Origin: Epiperipatus broadwayi
Lineage: Eukaryota; Onychophora; Udeonychophora; Euonychophora; Peripatidae
NCBI GenBank assembly: GCA_028023455.1
Contig: JAQFVV010000158.1
Span: 994,001 to 1,058,000 of the forward strand
Direction of reading: 5' to 3'
Length of the DNA stretch: 64,000 nucleotides
Below the pieces are notes generated by a model. That model saw only the letters and a program-made list of their open reading frames with translations. It was not told the DNA's origin and did no database searches. A program made the position numbers and the translations under genes. Of the stretch, positions 30,851 to 41,275 are shown piece after piece (positions within the stretch are counted from its first letter, which is position 1; each line of letters begins with the position of its first letter).

Positions 30851-31755
30851 AGTGCTTGTCTTATAGATAAAGATCCGTTGGATGACGCCATTTTCACGCT
30901 AAAACTATAAAATATGACCATTCTCGGGCCGTTGATTATAATACTTTTGCTGTGCTTTTACGGTTACATTTAGGGTTAGTTTTAGGGTTACTTTTAGGAT
31001 TAGTTTTAGGGTTAGTTTTAGAGTTAGGGTTAGTTTAGGATTAGTGTTCTGTTGTTTGTAATGCTAAAATAAAAAAATTCAAAATCGTAATCTTACTCGG
31101 ACAAAATAAAGAAACTAAAACTTTTTTAAACAACAACAAACACACACAAATGTCATCTTTACTTATTAAACAAGTTTATAATATTTGCTTTTTATGAAAT
31201 TTACAAAAAAAAACTGTATATTTGGACTTTTCTTACTGGATATTTTTTTCGTACCGCTCTTTTTTACTTCAAAAATATACAGACGGTAGAATCTTCTTTG
31301 TCTCGTGGAATGTTACGAACAGTACGTTACTTGACACGTTACCTAATTGCAACTCAATAAAAACATAGATATTTAACATTTTCCCAAATAAAAGTTCAAT
31401 ACAGTATGTTATAAAAAGTCTTAGAATTATTGCTTTAAAAAATCTGAACATTTTAATACTTTAAAATAAAAATAAATCCAATGAAAACAACATTTCAATA
31501 CAATTCAAATACAAACTCTCTCATCAAGCCGTAATTATTTTATAAATTGTGCGAATTCGGAAAATGTATTTGTTGCTATGTGACATACATGCCGTACTGC
31601 GACGTGACATAGCGGCCTGCATTCTGTAGCACAACAAAAAAATTGTATTATAGAAAACACGGGTTCAAACGTGTCGGCCGCGGAAACAGCATTTTTATGT
31701 GTTTTAGCACGAAACCATGCCATAGAGCGGCATCTTTAGCTAAAAGATGAGTACC
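30851..31755. mobile_element. MITE family M, copy 2 (8-bp duplication)
   Basis: Shorter relative of 26409-27611, with ends AGTGCTTGTCTTATAG and (other strand) GGTACTCATCTTTTAGC. GTTTCTGG (30843-30850) and ATTTCTGG (31756-31763) form a one-mismatch 8-bp target duplication. It shares the telomere-like GGGTTAGTTTTAGGG tract (30968-31045) and the GTGACGTGACATAGCGGCC block. Lack of coding sequence implies mobilisation in trans. Confidence 0.8.
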
Positions 31756-32331
31756 ATTTCTGGCTTTTTATTTTTGTTAATTCTGAAAATAGTTTGCACA
31801 TTGAATTGTAAGTCCTCACTACTAAAACCAGAACCTAGTTTGAGAGTGGGGATTTAAGTGTACTATCATCTGATAATCAAGCTTATTTCAGACAGCAAAA
31901 TAAATAGGAATTGCTCATTTTTTGATTAATGCTTGCATTCTAATTTCAACTTTTAAATATTCAGTCTGGTCTTTGCTTGATGAGTGTACAACATGGGATA
32001 GTATTTTTAACCAAATAGCTTTTATGGATGTAATATAATTTTATATTGAATTAGAATATTTATATCACTATGGATATGCAATGCAACATGGTTCTTTTTA
32101 AAGAAATCCAGGAATCTCTCTTTTATACTTTTAACTTTTATAACCTCTAAAATTTTCAAATTTATTTTCTATCCCATTTTCATAGCATTTCTTTGTCTAT
32201 TTAATAGCTTTAGCCTTAAAGTTAATGCTATTCTTATTAATTCCAAGTAAAAGTTTAAAAAAAAAAACTTTGTATACTCTCATAATTTATATCTGCTTTC
32301 CATAAATTTATTACTTTCATCCAGGGCCAGA

Positions 32332-33254
32332 TCCAATAAGTGCGGGGCCCGATTGAATTTTTTTGCGGGGCCCTCTATATATTAAATATTTAAATAAAAT
32401 GCAAATTCAATATATATATAAATCAAATATCATGGATCATAAGACAGGTAAACTTCTACATACATTAAAAAATAAAAATGCACAAAATACAAAAACAATT
32501 CCATTTTATTGAATATAAATTTACATAATTGAATATGAATATATGAATTTACATATTTCTAAGTTTTTGTTCTGTAAATTCTTCTAAAATAGTTTGAAAA
32601 TCCAATTTCCTTGCTTCTTCACTTTCAATCGACATAATTGCTAAACTATTTAATCTATCCTGATTCATTGTCGATCTCAGATAGTTTTTTATTAGTTTTA
32701 GCCTGGAAAATGATCTCTCTCCAGAAGCAACACTCACTGGAATTGTTAAATATATTCGGAGAGCAATAAACAAGTTTGGAAATGCCATTGCTCTATCATT
32801 TTTCGATAAAAATTTGAACATTTTAAATGGATTTTCAAAAAATTCTGATGGAAGGATAGATTTTAAAGCTTCCATTTCTTCAACTAACATTTTTTTCATC
32901 TATATCAGCTTCTGAGTAAGATGCATATAGAATAGAATAATTGAGAGAGAAGATAGTACTATCCGATTAATTAAACATTAGTCAAAAATGACACTTACGG
33001 GTATCCGTTTTCTATATTATAATGTATATATATATTATAATAAACACAATAATAAATATCATCCATCAATGCGAACTTAAAATAAACATATTTTAATTAT
33101 TTGAATAATTTATAATTTATCTTTTATTGTCAAAAGCAATTTGCTTTAAATTGCGAAAAATAACTTTTTGTTAATTTTGGTGGTAATGCAGGGCCCCTTC
33201 AAGTGCGGGGCTCGATTGGGCCCAATCGCTCCAATCACCTTAAATCCGACCCTG
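32332..33254 (-). mobile_element. hAT element with partial transposase
   Basis: Terminal inverted repeats CAGGGCCAGATCCAAT and (other end) CAGGGTCGGATTTAAG, with subterminal GGGGCCC-rich motifs on both sides. The flanks CTTTCATC (32324-32331) and CTTCCATT (33255-33262) are degenerate 8-bp duplications. The unoccupied paralogue at 35020 reads CTTCCATC once. The 923-base length and C-terminal-only transposase show it is an internally deleted copy. Confidence 0.9.
32549..32899 (-). CDS. hAT transposase C-terminal fragment
   Basis: A 116-codon frame encoding the hAT dimerisation domain. Signature residues run PNLFIALRIYLTIPVSVASG (about residues 41-60), then ERSFSRLKLIKNYLRSTM and DRLNSLAIMSIE. 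In hAT transposases this C-terminal segment mediates dimerisation and carries the last part of the catalytic core. The N-terminal zinc finger and DDE residues before it are missing, so it is not a functional transposase. The closest relatives by eye are ZMYM/'zinc finger MYM'-type hAT proteins. It lies inside an element with intact terminal repeats. Confidence 0.85.
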   Translation of the reverse strand: MKKMLVEEMEALKSILPSEFFENPFKMFKFLSKNDRAMAFPNLFIALRIYLTIPVSVASGERSFSRLKLIKNYLRSTMNQDRLNSLAIMSIESEEARKLDFQTILEEFTEQKLRNM

Positions 33255-33712
33255 CTTCCATTCTTTCTGTTTCTATCTATAGTACCAATAAATAATTAAT
33301 ATTATACTACATAAGTGAAATTCTGATGTGTTTAATTTTGTTGTATTGATTACTAAACATAATTGAAATTATGTATATTAAATTTTGTATCAGAATGCAA
33401 ATCTATGCAAATAACACTATCAGTTTGAGCCCTTAATCACTAGATATTGCTTGCCAGTGTCTAACAATTAATTAAAACTGTTTGAGTATTTTGGGTGCGC
33501 GTATTGTTGTTATTCATAGAAGTTCGTTTTTTTTTTTTTTTGAAATTACAGAAAAACTAAGAGAACTACGCATGCATGAATACCACAATTCTCTGCATCT
33601 TTTCCCGTACTTTCTGTAGGTAATTGGCATTTTTTTCTACGATAAAAAAATAAAGTTTTTATTAATTTTTTTCTGAGGAAGGTCAATTATTTTTATTAAT
33701 TTTTTCTGTTTT

Positions 33713-34020
33713 TTAGATTACACGGAGACAAAATGACGCAAAGAAATTAATCGGCAGATAAGGATTCACAAACAGATTCTGCCAGCCTTGACAAATTTGA
33801 ATTCCTAAACCATTTGATTTTGATGACAGTATTACATACAGCGATCTACAGGAATACTTCACATCATCGTCCAAAAAAAAAGAAGCAACCACTTTACCGG
33901 CAAAAAGGCGAAGAAAAAATACAAATGTTCCAGATGATAGCAGTAGAGCAGGCCCATCAACTAGTGCTTCTAATATGCATTCGAATACTACTACAAAGAC
34001 TGGCACTGTAGTTTTCATTG
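33713..34020 (+). pseudogene. Exon-like coding remnant, function unknown
   Basis: After a polypyrimidine/AG (TTTTCTGTTTTTTAG, 33701-33716) a frame reads DDSITYSDLQEYF, then lysine-rich SSKKKEATTLPAKRRRKN (nuclear-localisation-like) and DDSSRAGPSTSASNMH (33820-34005). An upstream piece, DKDSQTDSASLDKFEF, is in another frame. The acidic-then-basic, serine-rich composition resembles the N-terminal region of a transposase or host regulatory protein. A frameshift and a stop near 33750 suggest a pseudo-exon. No homologue recognised. Confidence 0.35.
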
Positions 34021-34949
34021 TTTTTGGTTTGTTAACTTAGTTTTTATTATTTTTGTTTTACTAACTTAGTTTTTATTGTTTTTGTTTTACTAACTTGTTG
34101 AGAGGCATACAACTACCTGATTGCCTCCGTTATTAGAATCTTGTAACAGCATCATTACTGATTACTTTTGCCTAATTGGTAAACAAGATATGGAATGATT
34201 TATCTTTTATTAATAATAATATTGAATAATATGAAATATTTAATATTTTTCATATTTATATTAGATAATATGAACAGGTATGCTTTTCTGGAAGACATAT
34301 CCTGAAAGAGGTAGAATATCAACATTTTATATATATATATAATTATGTGCCTTTAGAACCTTTTTAGTAATCTTTGAATTTCAAATTATATATTTTACTT
34401 TTCTATTGTATTTATAGAGGTATGTAATAATATCTACACTTGTTTCATTATTTTTATATTCTGATAGAATTCTTTTATATATATATATCTTTTATTAGGG
34501 AGAACGTTTTTTCTTCCAGACGCCTTGAACTTTTTCAACTTTGGAGTGCAAGTAAAAAATGAAGAATTCTTATCTTCCTATTACTGTAAGTTCTGAAGCT
34601 ATGGATTATCTCAGGTAAGATGTTTTATATATCATTTCAAAGATAATTTTGTGAGGAATACAAAGAAATTACCACTGAAGATGTAATTTCAACTTAGGTA
34701 ATGATAAAGTATATATTATGAACAAACAATAAAGTAATAATTATTTCGGATGTGGAAATTTCTTTGTTACATTATTTTTTTTAATGATAATCACTATTTG
34801 TCTTAGCCATATTGTTTTTTTTTTTTTTAGTTTTTCTAGTTTCTATCAATGTAATTTTTTTTGCTCTAACATTATTAAAACTGAAGTTATTGTGAAAATG
34901 GTGTCTCAGGTCAGTTTTTTAAAAAATTCAATATGGCACCTGAACAGTT
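34021..34949. other. No recognised feature
   Basis: Contains a short duplication of TTAGTTTTTATT(A/G)TTTTTGTTTTAC near 34036-34092 in the form of two adjacent ~45-base units, and TA microsatellites. No coding or RNA signal. Confidence 0.4.
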
Positions 34950-35245
34950 AACTAGTGTAAAAGTTAAAAAAAACAACTTTGTATACTCTCATAATTTATA
35001 TCTGCTTTCCATAAATATATTACTTCCATCCTTTCTATTTCTATCTATAGTACCAATAAATAATTAATATTATATTACATAAGTAAAATTCTGATACGTT
35101 TAATTTTGTTGTATTGACTAATAAACATAATTGAAATTATTATGTATATTAAATTCTGCATCAGAATGCAAATCTATGCAAATAGCACTATCAGTTTGAA
35201 CCCTTGATTAGTAGATATTGTTTGCTACTGTCTAACAATTTATTT
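34950..35245. repeat. Duplicated host segment, unoccupied copy
   Basis: Homologue of 32260-32331 plus 33255-33475, without the hAT element. It shows a single CTTCCATC at about 35023-35030 where the other copy has two flanking derivatives. Confidence 0.85.
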
Positions 35246-35339
35246 TAACTTAAAGCAAATTTTATTGATAATATCTAGTAAATATATCAATATATAATTG
35301 TTATTATAGATATTTTATATGAGTTATACAAATAAAATT

Positions 35340-35880
35340 AATGTCTGAATAAATACAGTACAATTTATATATCTGGAATTTATATGTATTGTAGGGGATT
35401 TGAACACAGACTTTCATGCTCTTTTTAGCCATTCACTCTATCTCATGCAACTGATACACATAACCACACACTTGTGAAAAGATAAATGATCTCCAATATA
35501 CATATGTTGTGCTGAACCAGCACTCATTGGTTGGTCCATATCCTTATTTGCCACACTTATATATAATCAGTGCTCAGTTTATATTATGATTACAAATATT
35601 CAACTTTTTATGGATAGTCTTTAATTTATTCCACCTTCCAACTCTTCAGCCATCCATGCCATTAAAAGTTTGAAGATGGTATATCCAAATCCCTTGTTGA
35701 TTCTAATATTATTGTCATGTCCATGTTGACTTCTGACCCTTCATGTATAGAACCTTGACCATTTAAATATACAGAAGAGAGAGAGATGAGCAGAATACAG
35801 GCTGAATCTGTAATGTTTGAATAAATACAAGTATTATTTATATACTTGGAGTTTATACATAATTATAGGAGATTTGAACA
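35340..35880 (-). repeat. Hammerhead repeat unit with ~471-base period
   Basis: The start of the unit, TGAATAAATACA and GGGGATTTGAACACAG (35345-35412), recurs at 35816-35880. This gives a monomer of about 471 bases plus a partial second one. On the minus strand it contains ribozyme h, a B-box-like TGTTCAAATCCCC (35397-35409) and a GATAGAGTGAATGGCTA A-box-like stretch. It matches 16020-16620 in reverse. Confidence 0.7.
35481..35545 (-). ncRNA. Hammerhead ribozyme h (degenerate)
   Basis: Minus strand: GGATATGGACCAA, CCAATGA in place of CTGATGA (35524-35530), perfect stem II GTGCTG-GTT-CAGCAC (35509-35523), AACA in place of GAAA, ATATGTATA, and TTGGAGATCATTTATC. Stem I is well kept (CCAA with TTGG; ATAT-rich distal part). 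The core changes should prevent cleavage. Confidence 0.55.
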
Positions 35881-35923
35881 TGAGTGGTCAGAATGATGAC
35901 CAAGGCATTTTTATTATATTACT

Positions 35924-36052
35924 TTGTAATACATCAAAGATCAGCCTTTCAAGCTACTGTGCATACGCTTTTTACGAGCGTTAATAATAAATGAACACTC
36001 GTAAAAAGCGTATGCACAGTAGCTTGAAAGGCTGATCTTTGATATATTACAA
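35924..36052. repeat. Near-perfect 55-base inverted repeat
   Basis: Arms 35924-35978 and 35998-36052, one mismatch, loop of 19 bases. Arm motifs are ATCAAAGATCAGCCTTTCAA and GCATACGCTTTTTACGAG. It would give a very stable hairpin. The right flank (36053-36095) continues with a TATATAGCGC-type motif in reverse, shared with 38805 and 41180. Confidence 0.85.
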
Positions 36053-36095
36053 TTTATAAACATGCGCTATATAAAATAAATGCTTATTTACATAT

Positions 36096-37055
36096 ATTAC
36101 TTTGTAGAAATTAGAACACATGTTTATGTGAATTATATACATTTCTAAACCACATTTATATTTATTTGAATACAATGTGGCTCTTAAATGAAGTTGCTAG
36201 AATAAATTGTTTTTAAAGAATGGCAAGCAATAACAAACTATCATTGACATCGATAAGTATAATTACTTGTGTGTGGAATAAAATGGCAAGTAATAATAAA
36301 CTACCATTGACACAATAAGTATAATTGTTTGTGCATGGTAATCATATTACTTAATTAACTGGCTTCAAGAATAGAACATGTATATATACTATTTAAAAAT
36401 TAATTTTTACAATGACTAAAATTTGATATTGTCCTTTCATGATAATTAATAATATGCATTTTTTCTCTGTGTGTATATTTAACACTGAAAAAAAAAATGA
36501 AAGTTTGAAAAGTATCACATGGGAATCAAAAATTTGCACGAATTACATTTTCTAATTTTAACTCCAGGCAATTTTAACTTTCTAGCCACTAGATTGTTTT
36601 TCTTTAATTTGTTGGCACGAAAAAAAAAAAGTCGCTCAATTTTTTTTAACAGATTTTACCTTTCCTATTGTAAACAAACATTCACCACACTCCATTTCAG
36701 ATTCTGCAATACATCTGTCTTAAAGTTTAATACCATGCTGTGGTCAGGTTGTGAAGCCAATGGCTGCAATTATCTATGGGAATTGCTGAGCAATTGATCA
36801 CAACTACATTATATCTGATGGCAAAGTTCATAACAAATTAGGATGCTGAAAGTCTTATGTATCATACTATATAATTTAGTAAGAAAATAATCAAAAATAT
36901 AGTTGATGCAAGAACTAGATTAAATATTATTTCTAAACATGTGTAACTCCCAAATAAGTATGATCATCCTGTAAGAAAAAGAAAAAAGATAAAGGATAAA
37001 ATCGACCTAAAACAACCCCCCCCCCCCAAGTATTATACAAAATAACTTACCCACA
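36096..37055. other. No recognised gene
   Basis: A short direct repeat, GGCAAG(C/T)AATAA-AAACTA around 36220 and 36284 (two ~60-base units), is visible. The 92-codon open frame at 36519-36797 has no recognisable motif and is probably chance. Confidence 0.4.
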
Positions 37056-37420
37056 AGCAGGTTGTGGTACCACATACTATGGTAAAACTTGGGATACTAT
37101 CAATGTTAGAGTGGCTTAACACACACATGTATACAAAAGAGCACAGAATAAAAATGAAGGCAGCTCAGCATTCTTGGATCACCAAAAGGCATCTAGCCAC
37201 AGGTTTGAACCCAACATTGCCAAGACTGTGTGCTTTGAGAGAAATAATACTAAAAGGAAAGTAAGAGAGGCATATTTCATCATGAACGACCCCAATGCCA
37301 TCAATAGATGAAATAATGTGTTTTGCAATCTCAAAGAAATGATTGAGTTAAATGATTTGCATATAAAACAACTGCACTGTATCACTAATGACAAAGGCTA
37401 TGAATATGAGAGTTAACATA
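37056..37420 (+). pseudogene. PLE GIY-YIG endonuclease relic
   Basis: Plus-strand frames read YVGKTWDTINVRVA (about 37077-37118), HTHVYKRAQNKNEGSAFLDH, FEPNIAKTVCFERNN and KRKVREAYFIMNDPNAINR (about 37255-37313). This aligns piece by piece with the nuclease tail of the PLE at 50117-51319 (IYFGET...NRTAQHR...FLEH...FEPSSPKIVCIEKN...RKIREAYFI). At least three frame breaks. No RT upstream in the window. Confidence 0.8.
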
Positions 37421-38804
37421 CCCCAAAAGTTCTAAGTCAATATTATTATTGTTTATTTATTTAATAACTTCACCAATTTGTGTTAAAGCACAATATAATC
37501 ATAAAAGAATAAATTAGAACTCAAGATTTGCAATGACTATACAAGGTAATCATAAATTACAAATTCGCCCACACGTAGAATGCACTGATCCATTATATTT
37601 ATGATGCTGTCTTTTAACTTCTACATCAAGCTTTTTTTTCTGAAAGACTTCAATACCATGTCTATCATCACCCATATCTTACAATAAGGCAATAATCTTT
37701 ATTTTTTAAATATGAACTGTGCCTATCCACTGGTTTTCCTATTTATTTATGGTATTGTTGTAAAGATATTTGTGAGAGAAATATTATCACTAAACTATTA
37801 TGATAAATCATTATTCACATTGCACTTATGTATGTGCATATGTTGTACTGGTTGCTTCCTCACTTCTTTTGATCACTGAGGGTGCAGTGATCAAGATTGA
37901 TGATGGTGAATGCCACCATCTAGACCCAGGGATGGAAAGAGGTCTTTAACATTGTTCAGACAATTGAGAAAAGCCTACAGAGACAAATGTCAGCCTAAAA
38001 TAATGCTAAATAATTTTAAAGTTTATTAAATTCAAAAATAAAATAAATCCTAGGCAAACAAAACGTAAAAGTTTGACCTATATTCTTCTAGCATATTTAT
38101 TAGATAGTGTACACGAATATTGAAACCTTATAAAAAAATCAGATGTCACATGACCTAATTTAATAAGCTTGTATTACAAATGTTATATATAGAGCTTGCA
38201 ACCCCAGACTGGTTTCTGCTACTAGCATTCTTAGTGAGGTGCTAAGATATTCAAGCAATAGATTAAAAATACCAGGACAATCCCAGCACTTATCTAATGT
38301 ATAACCCTGGCAGATAAGTTCATTTTTTCACCAAAGGTTTAAAAGAGGAAATTTATAATATCTTCCTGCCAACAGTTTATAAAAACTAATCCTAGCTCTC
38401 CTATTAGAGATTGCAAAACAAAAGAGGTCTTGTAGATAGTACAATGAGACAGCACAGATGAGCTTTCCTTGGCCAGGAATAAAGCATCGGGACAAAGAAT
38501 GTCATATGTCTGCAGAACAGCTCATGATTAACCATGTTCAAGTTATCAAGATTGACCCGATAAAAGATTATGAAAATAGAATAAGAAAAGATTACAATTT
38601 ATGTAATCTTAAATAGAAGAAAATGAAATCTCCAATTTAGGAAAAACAGAATAATATATTCGATAAACTGCCAGCCAAAAGATTTTTGGTCTGCAGGAAA
38701 TGCAAACCAAGCTTATCTAAATTAATTACAGTATAATAAAAGGGACAGGTGAGTTAAAAAAATATGAATGTCTGCCAAAGCATTTATTAAGGGTTAGTAA
38801 TTAA
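37421..38804. other. No recognised gene
   Basis: AT-rich, with scattered GC-richer patches near 37860-37960 and 38200-38560. Frames near 38440-38600 read without stops for ~45 codons (FPWPGIKHRDKECHMSAEQ), but no family was recognised. Confidence 0.35.
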
Positions 38805-38895
38805 GTCAATTATTTTATATAGCGCGATGTTTTTTTACAAACTGTAATATTTTAAACAGCATTAAACTGTTGCACATGCACTTTTGATTTTAACT
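38805..38895. repeat. TATATAGCGC repeat family, copy
   Basis: TTATTTTATATAGCGCGATG followed by CTGTAATA, CAGCATTAAACT and GCACATGCACTTT. The copy at 41180-41262 has the same order of motifs, and 36000-36090 has them in reverse. Probably ends of one transposon family. Confidence 0.5.
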
Positions 38896-40160
38896 ATAAA
38901 ATGAATGAATACAAACACTTCAAACACATGATAAAGTCTTTGGAAAAGATAGAATGGCTTCTATCTTTTCGAACCCAAATGCTTTTGTATGGGCGAATCT
39001 TAAGTGTTTGAAAGTGAAAGCATGATATAGTAATACAAAAAGAGAAAAATAGAAACTTGCAATACATTCTTGGATAAATAAATTTACAAACAAAAACAAA
39101 TATGGAGTCTTAAAACTAAAACTCCATTACATACAATAATAAAAAAATGTAAAATAATTTTAAAAAATATTAAAGAAATGTTCAAAATTTATAATAAAGA
39201 CAGGTTTCTTTTAAGATTAAACTAAGTTTACAAGAGATTTAACTAGAGATTTAAGCCCTGGTTTCAATATAGGGAAGTTTGGTTACCTTTCAGGCTTTGA
39301 ATTGTCTGTAGAGTTATTCTGGTGGGGTGCACAAAGTTCTTTCTAACTTGAATACATTATGAAGGCTTTTGATTTGTCTCTTTTTGGTAGGGTATATAGA
39401 GGCAAGCTCTGGATCAGTTCCTGATTAAGCTTTTATAGCATGATTTTTGAAGGAACAATTCAGGATCTGGGGTTCATCTTCAGGTTGATTTAGCACGGCA
39501 TGTTGTAGAAAAGATTCCTCATTGCATATAAGTTTAGATTCTGCAGAGAATAACACTATTTAACAACTAGGAGTCAGTAATCTGACTTCAGTAGAATTTC
39601 TGAACAGCAGATAGCAGAAAGGTAATATAAGCAACAGTGATCTCCAGACATGGACAGAAACCTTTTAAAAATCAGGCAATACAGCAATTCAAATCAGGAT
39701 CACATGTAGCATACAAAGCTGAATCAATACACATAACAAGCAGAATAAAAATGGAAAAGCTGAATAATCAACAGTCTAAAATCCCAGGGCTTTATATACA
39801 CTCTTAGGAGTTTTTTCCAAGGGCAAATCTCTATCTCAAATGCAATCTTAATTAAAAATCTGACCAGGGTTTCTATCTTAGCCAAAATTAATTAAAAAAA
39901 GAAAGTAAATGCAAAATTAAGTCTCAGCTTTTTAAAAAAAAAAAAATTAAAATTAGATTACAAACAAAAATGAAAAAACAGGAATGCAGTCAAAATGTTT
40001 TAAAATAAAAATTAAAATGCCTTTCCTTTCTTTTTTTTCTTTAAAAGATTAAAACTTTTTAAATTAGAATGTTTTTACAAATAGATTTAAAAAGTGTCAA
40101 AAGAAACTAGATTTTAAAGTGAAATCTATTGCAAATAAAAAATCACAGAATTTTAAAGTA
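38896..40160 (-). other. Possible antisense LTR or promoter-like region
   Basis: A minus-strand TATATAAAG lies near 39794 and the stretch 39230-39860 is less AT-rich than its neighbours. No partner LTR, PBS or coding domain was found before the assembly gap, so the identity is open. Confidence 0.25.
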
Positions 40161-40660
40161 NNNNNNNNNNNNNNNNNNNNNNNNNNNNNNNNNNNNNNNN
40201 NNNNNNNNNNNNNNNNNNNNNNNNNNNNNNNNNNNNNNNNNNNNNNNNNNNNNNNNNNNNNNNNNNNNNNNNNNNNNNNNNNNNNNNNNNNNNNNNNNNN
40301 NNNNNNNNNNNNNNNNNNNNNNNNNNNNNNNNNNNNNNNNNNNNNNNNNNNNNNNNNNNNNNNNNNNNNNNNNNNNNNNNNNNNNNNNNNNNNNNNNNNN
40401 NNNNNNNNNNNNNNNNNNNNNNNNNNNNNNNNNNNNNNNNNNNNNNNNNNNNNNNNNNNNNNNNNNNNNNNNNNNNNNNNNNNNNNNNNNNNNNNNNNNN
40501 NNNNNNNNNNNNNNNNNNNNNNNNNNNNNNNNNNNNNNNNNNNNNNNNNNNNNNNNNNNNNNNNNNNNNNNNNNNNNNNNNNNNNNNNNNNNNNNNNNNN
40601 NNNNNNNNNNNNNNNNNNNNNNNNNNNNNNNNNNNNNNNNNNNNNNNNNNNNNNNNNNNN
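40161..40660. other. Assembly gap (500 N)
   Basis: Exactly 500 N, most likely a placeholder of nominal length. Apparent open frames across it are artefacts. Confidence 0.99.
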
Positions 40661-40925
40661 AATTATGGTGTATGAAGCATCTCCATGATCCTGAAGATGA
40701 ACAAATTATAAAAAGTCTTCAGACAATAATAAAGATATTTATAATACAAGCTAAGAGACAGAAAGGTTCACAATTTCATAGGTTGTGTAATACTTATGAA
40801 GGTCCCTTCACATTCATTGAACATGTTAATGGATGTGCTTAAAAAGTAAAGCACATATATAAGGAAGGACTTCATGGATTACAACTTTGGGATGTTACAA
40901 TGAACTTTCGATATTGATAGAATCC
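40661..40925 (+). pseudogene. Integrase C-terminal relic
   Basis: Frame reads IIQAKRQKGSQFHRLCNTYE, then GPFTFIEHVNGCA, a stop, and KVKHIYKEGLHGLQLWDV. This fits the C-terminal domain of Ty3/gypsy integrases (KxxKF..xYEGPFxI), related to 46948-47214. The 5' part is in the assembly gap. Confidence 0.6.
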
Positions 40926-41275
40926 ATTAGGCTGTTCTTTTAAGAGAATAAATCTATATATGTATATAAATAATTCAAGTTGATATTAATAATAATAAAA
41001 TGCATCAAGTTAACCAAAGTATGTAAAAAAAATACTTACAGGTTTATTAGAGTACAAGTTATGGTTAGTTAACCAAGTAATAATGGTAGGTCAATTAAGC
41101 ATCATGATAATGCAATCTAATGGTGACACTGCTTATAAAATGCAAGTCCACCATTATATATTTTGATATGGATATATATAAATAAGACATTTATTTTATA
41201 TAGCGTGATGTTGTTAAATTGTAATAACAATCAGCATTAAGCTAATGCACATGCGCTTTGTGGATATATATATAT
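40926..41275. repeat. Flank with TATATAGCGC repeat
   Basis: AT-rich, with a copy of the TATATAGCGC family at about 41180-41262. It ends in an AT run whose last ATAT (41272-41275) is repeated after the LTR element at 46898. Confidence 0.5.

Larger units (their letters stand above)
32240..33475. repeat. Duplicated host segment, occupied copy
   Basis: 32260-32331 joined to 33255-33475 matches 34955-35245 base for base over long stretches (ACTTTGTATACTCTCATAAT; TCTATAGTACCAATAAATAA; CAGAATGCAAATCTATGCAA). The hAT element at 32332-33254 interrupts this copy only. Confidence 0.85.

Noticed and set aside
32240-35245. LTR pair flanking a retrotransposon
   Set aside because: The duplicated segments lack TG...CA ends, PBS and PPT, and the interior contains no retroelement coding; a plain duplication fits better.
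35924-36052. MicroRNA precursor
   Set aside because: Arms are 55 bases with one mismatch and no bulges; a MITE inverted end is more likely.
36519-36797. 92-codon frame on the plus strand
   Set aside because: No motif, biased to Phe/Leu as expected of AT-rich DNA, and no flanking gene signals.
40119-40842. Long open frames of 189 and 237 codons
   Set aside because: They consist mostly of N from the assembly gap.
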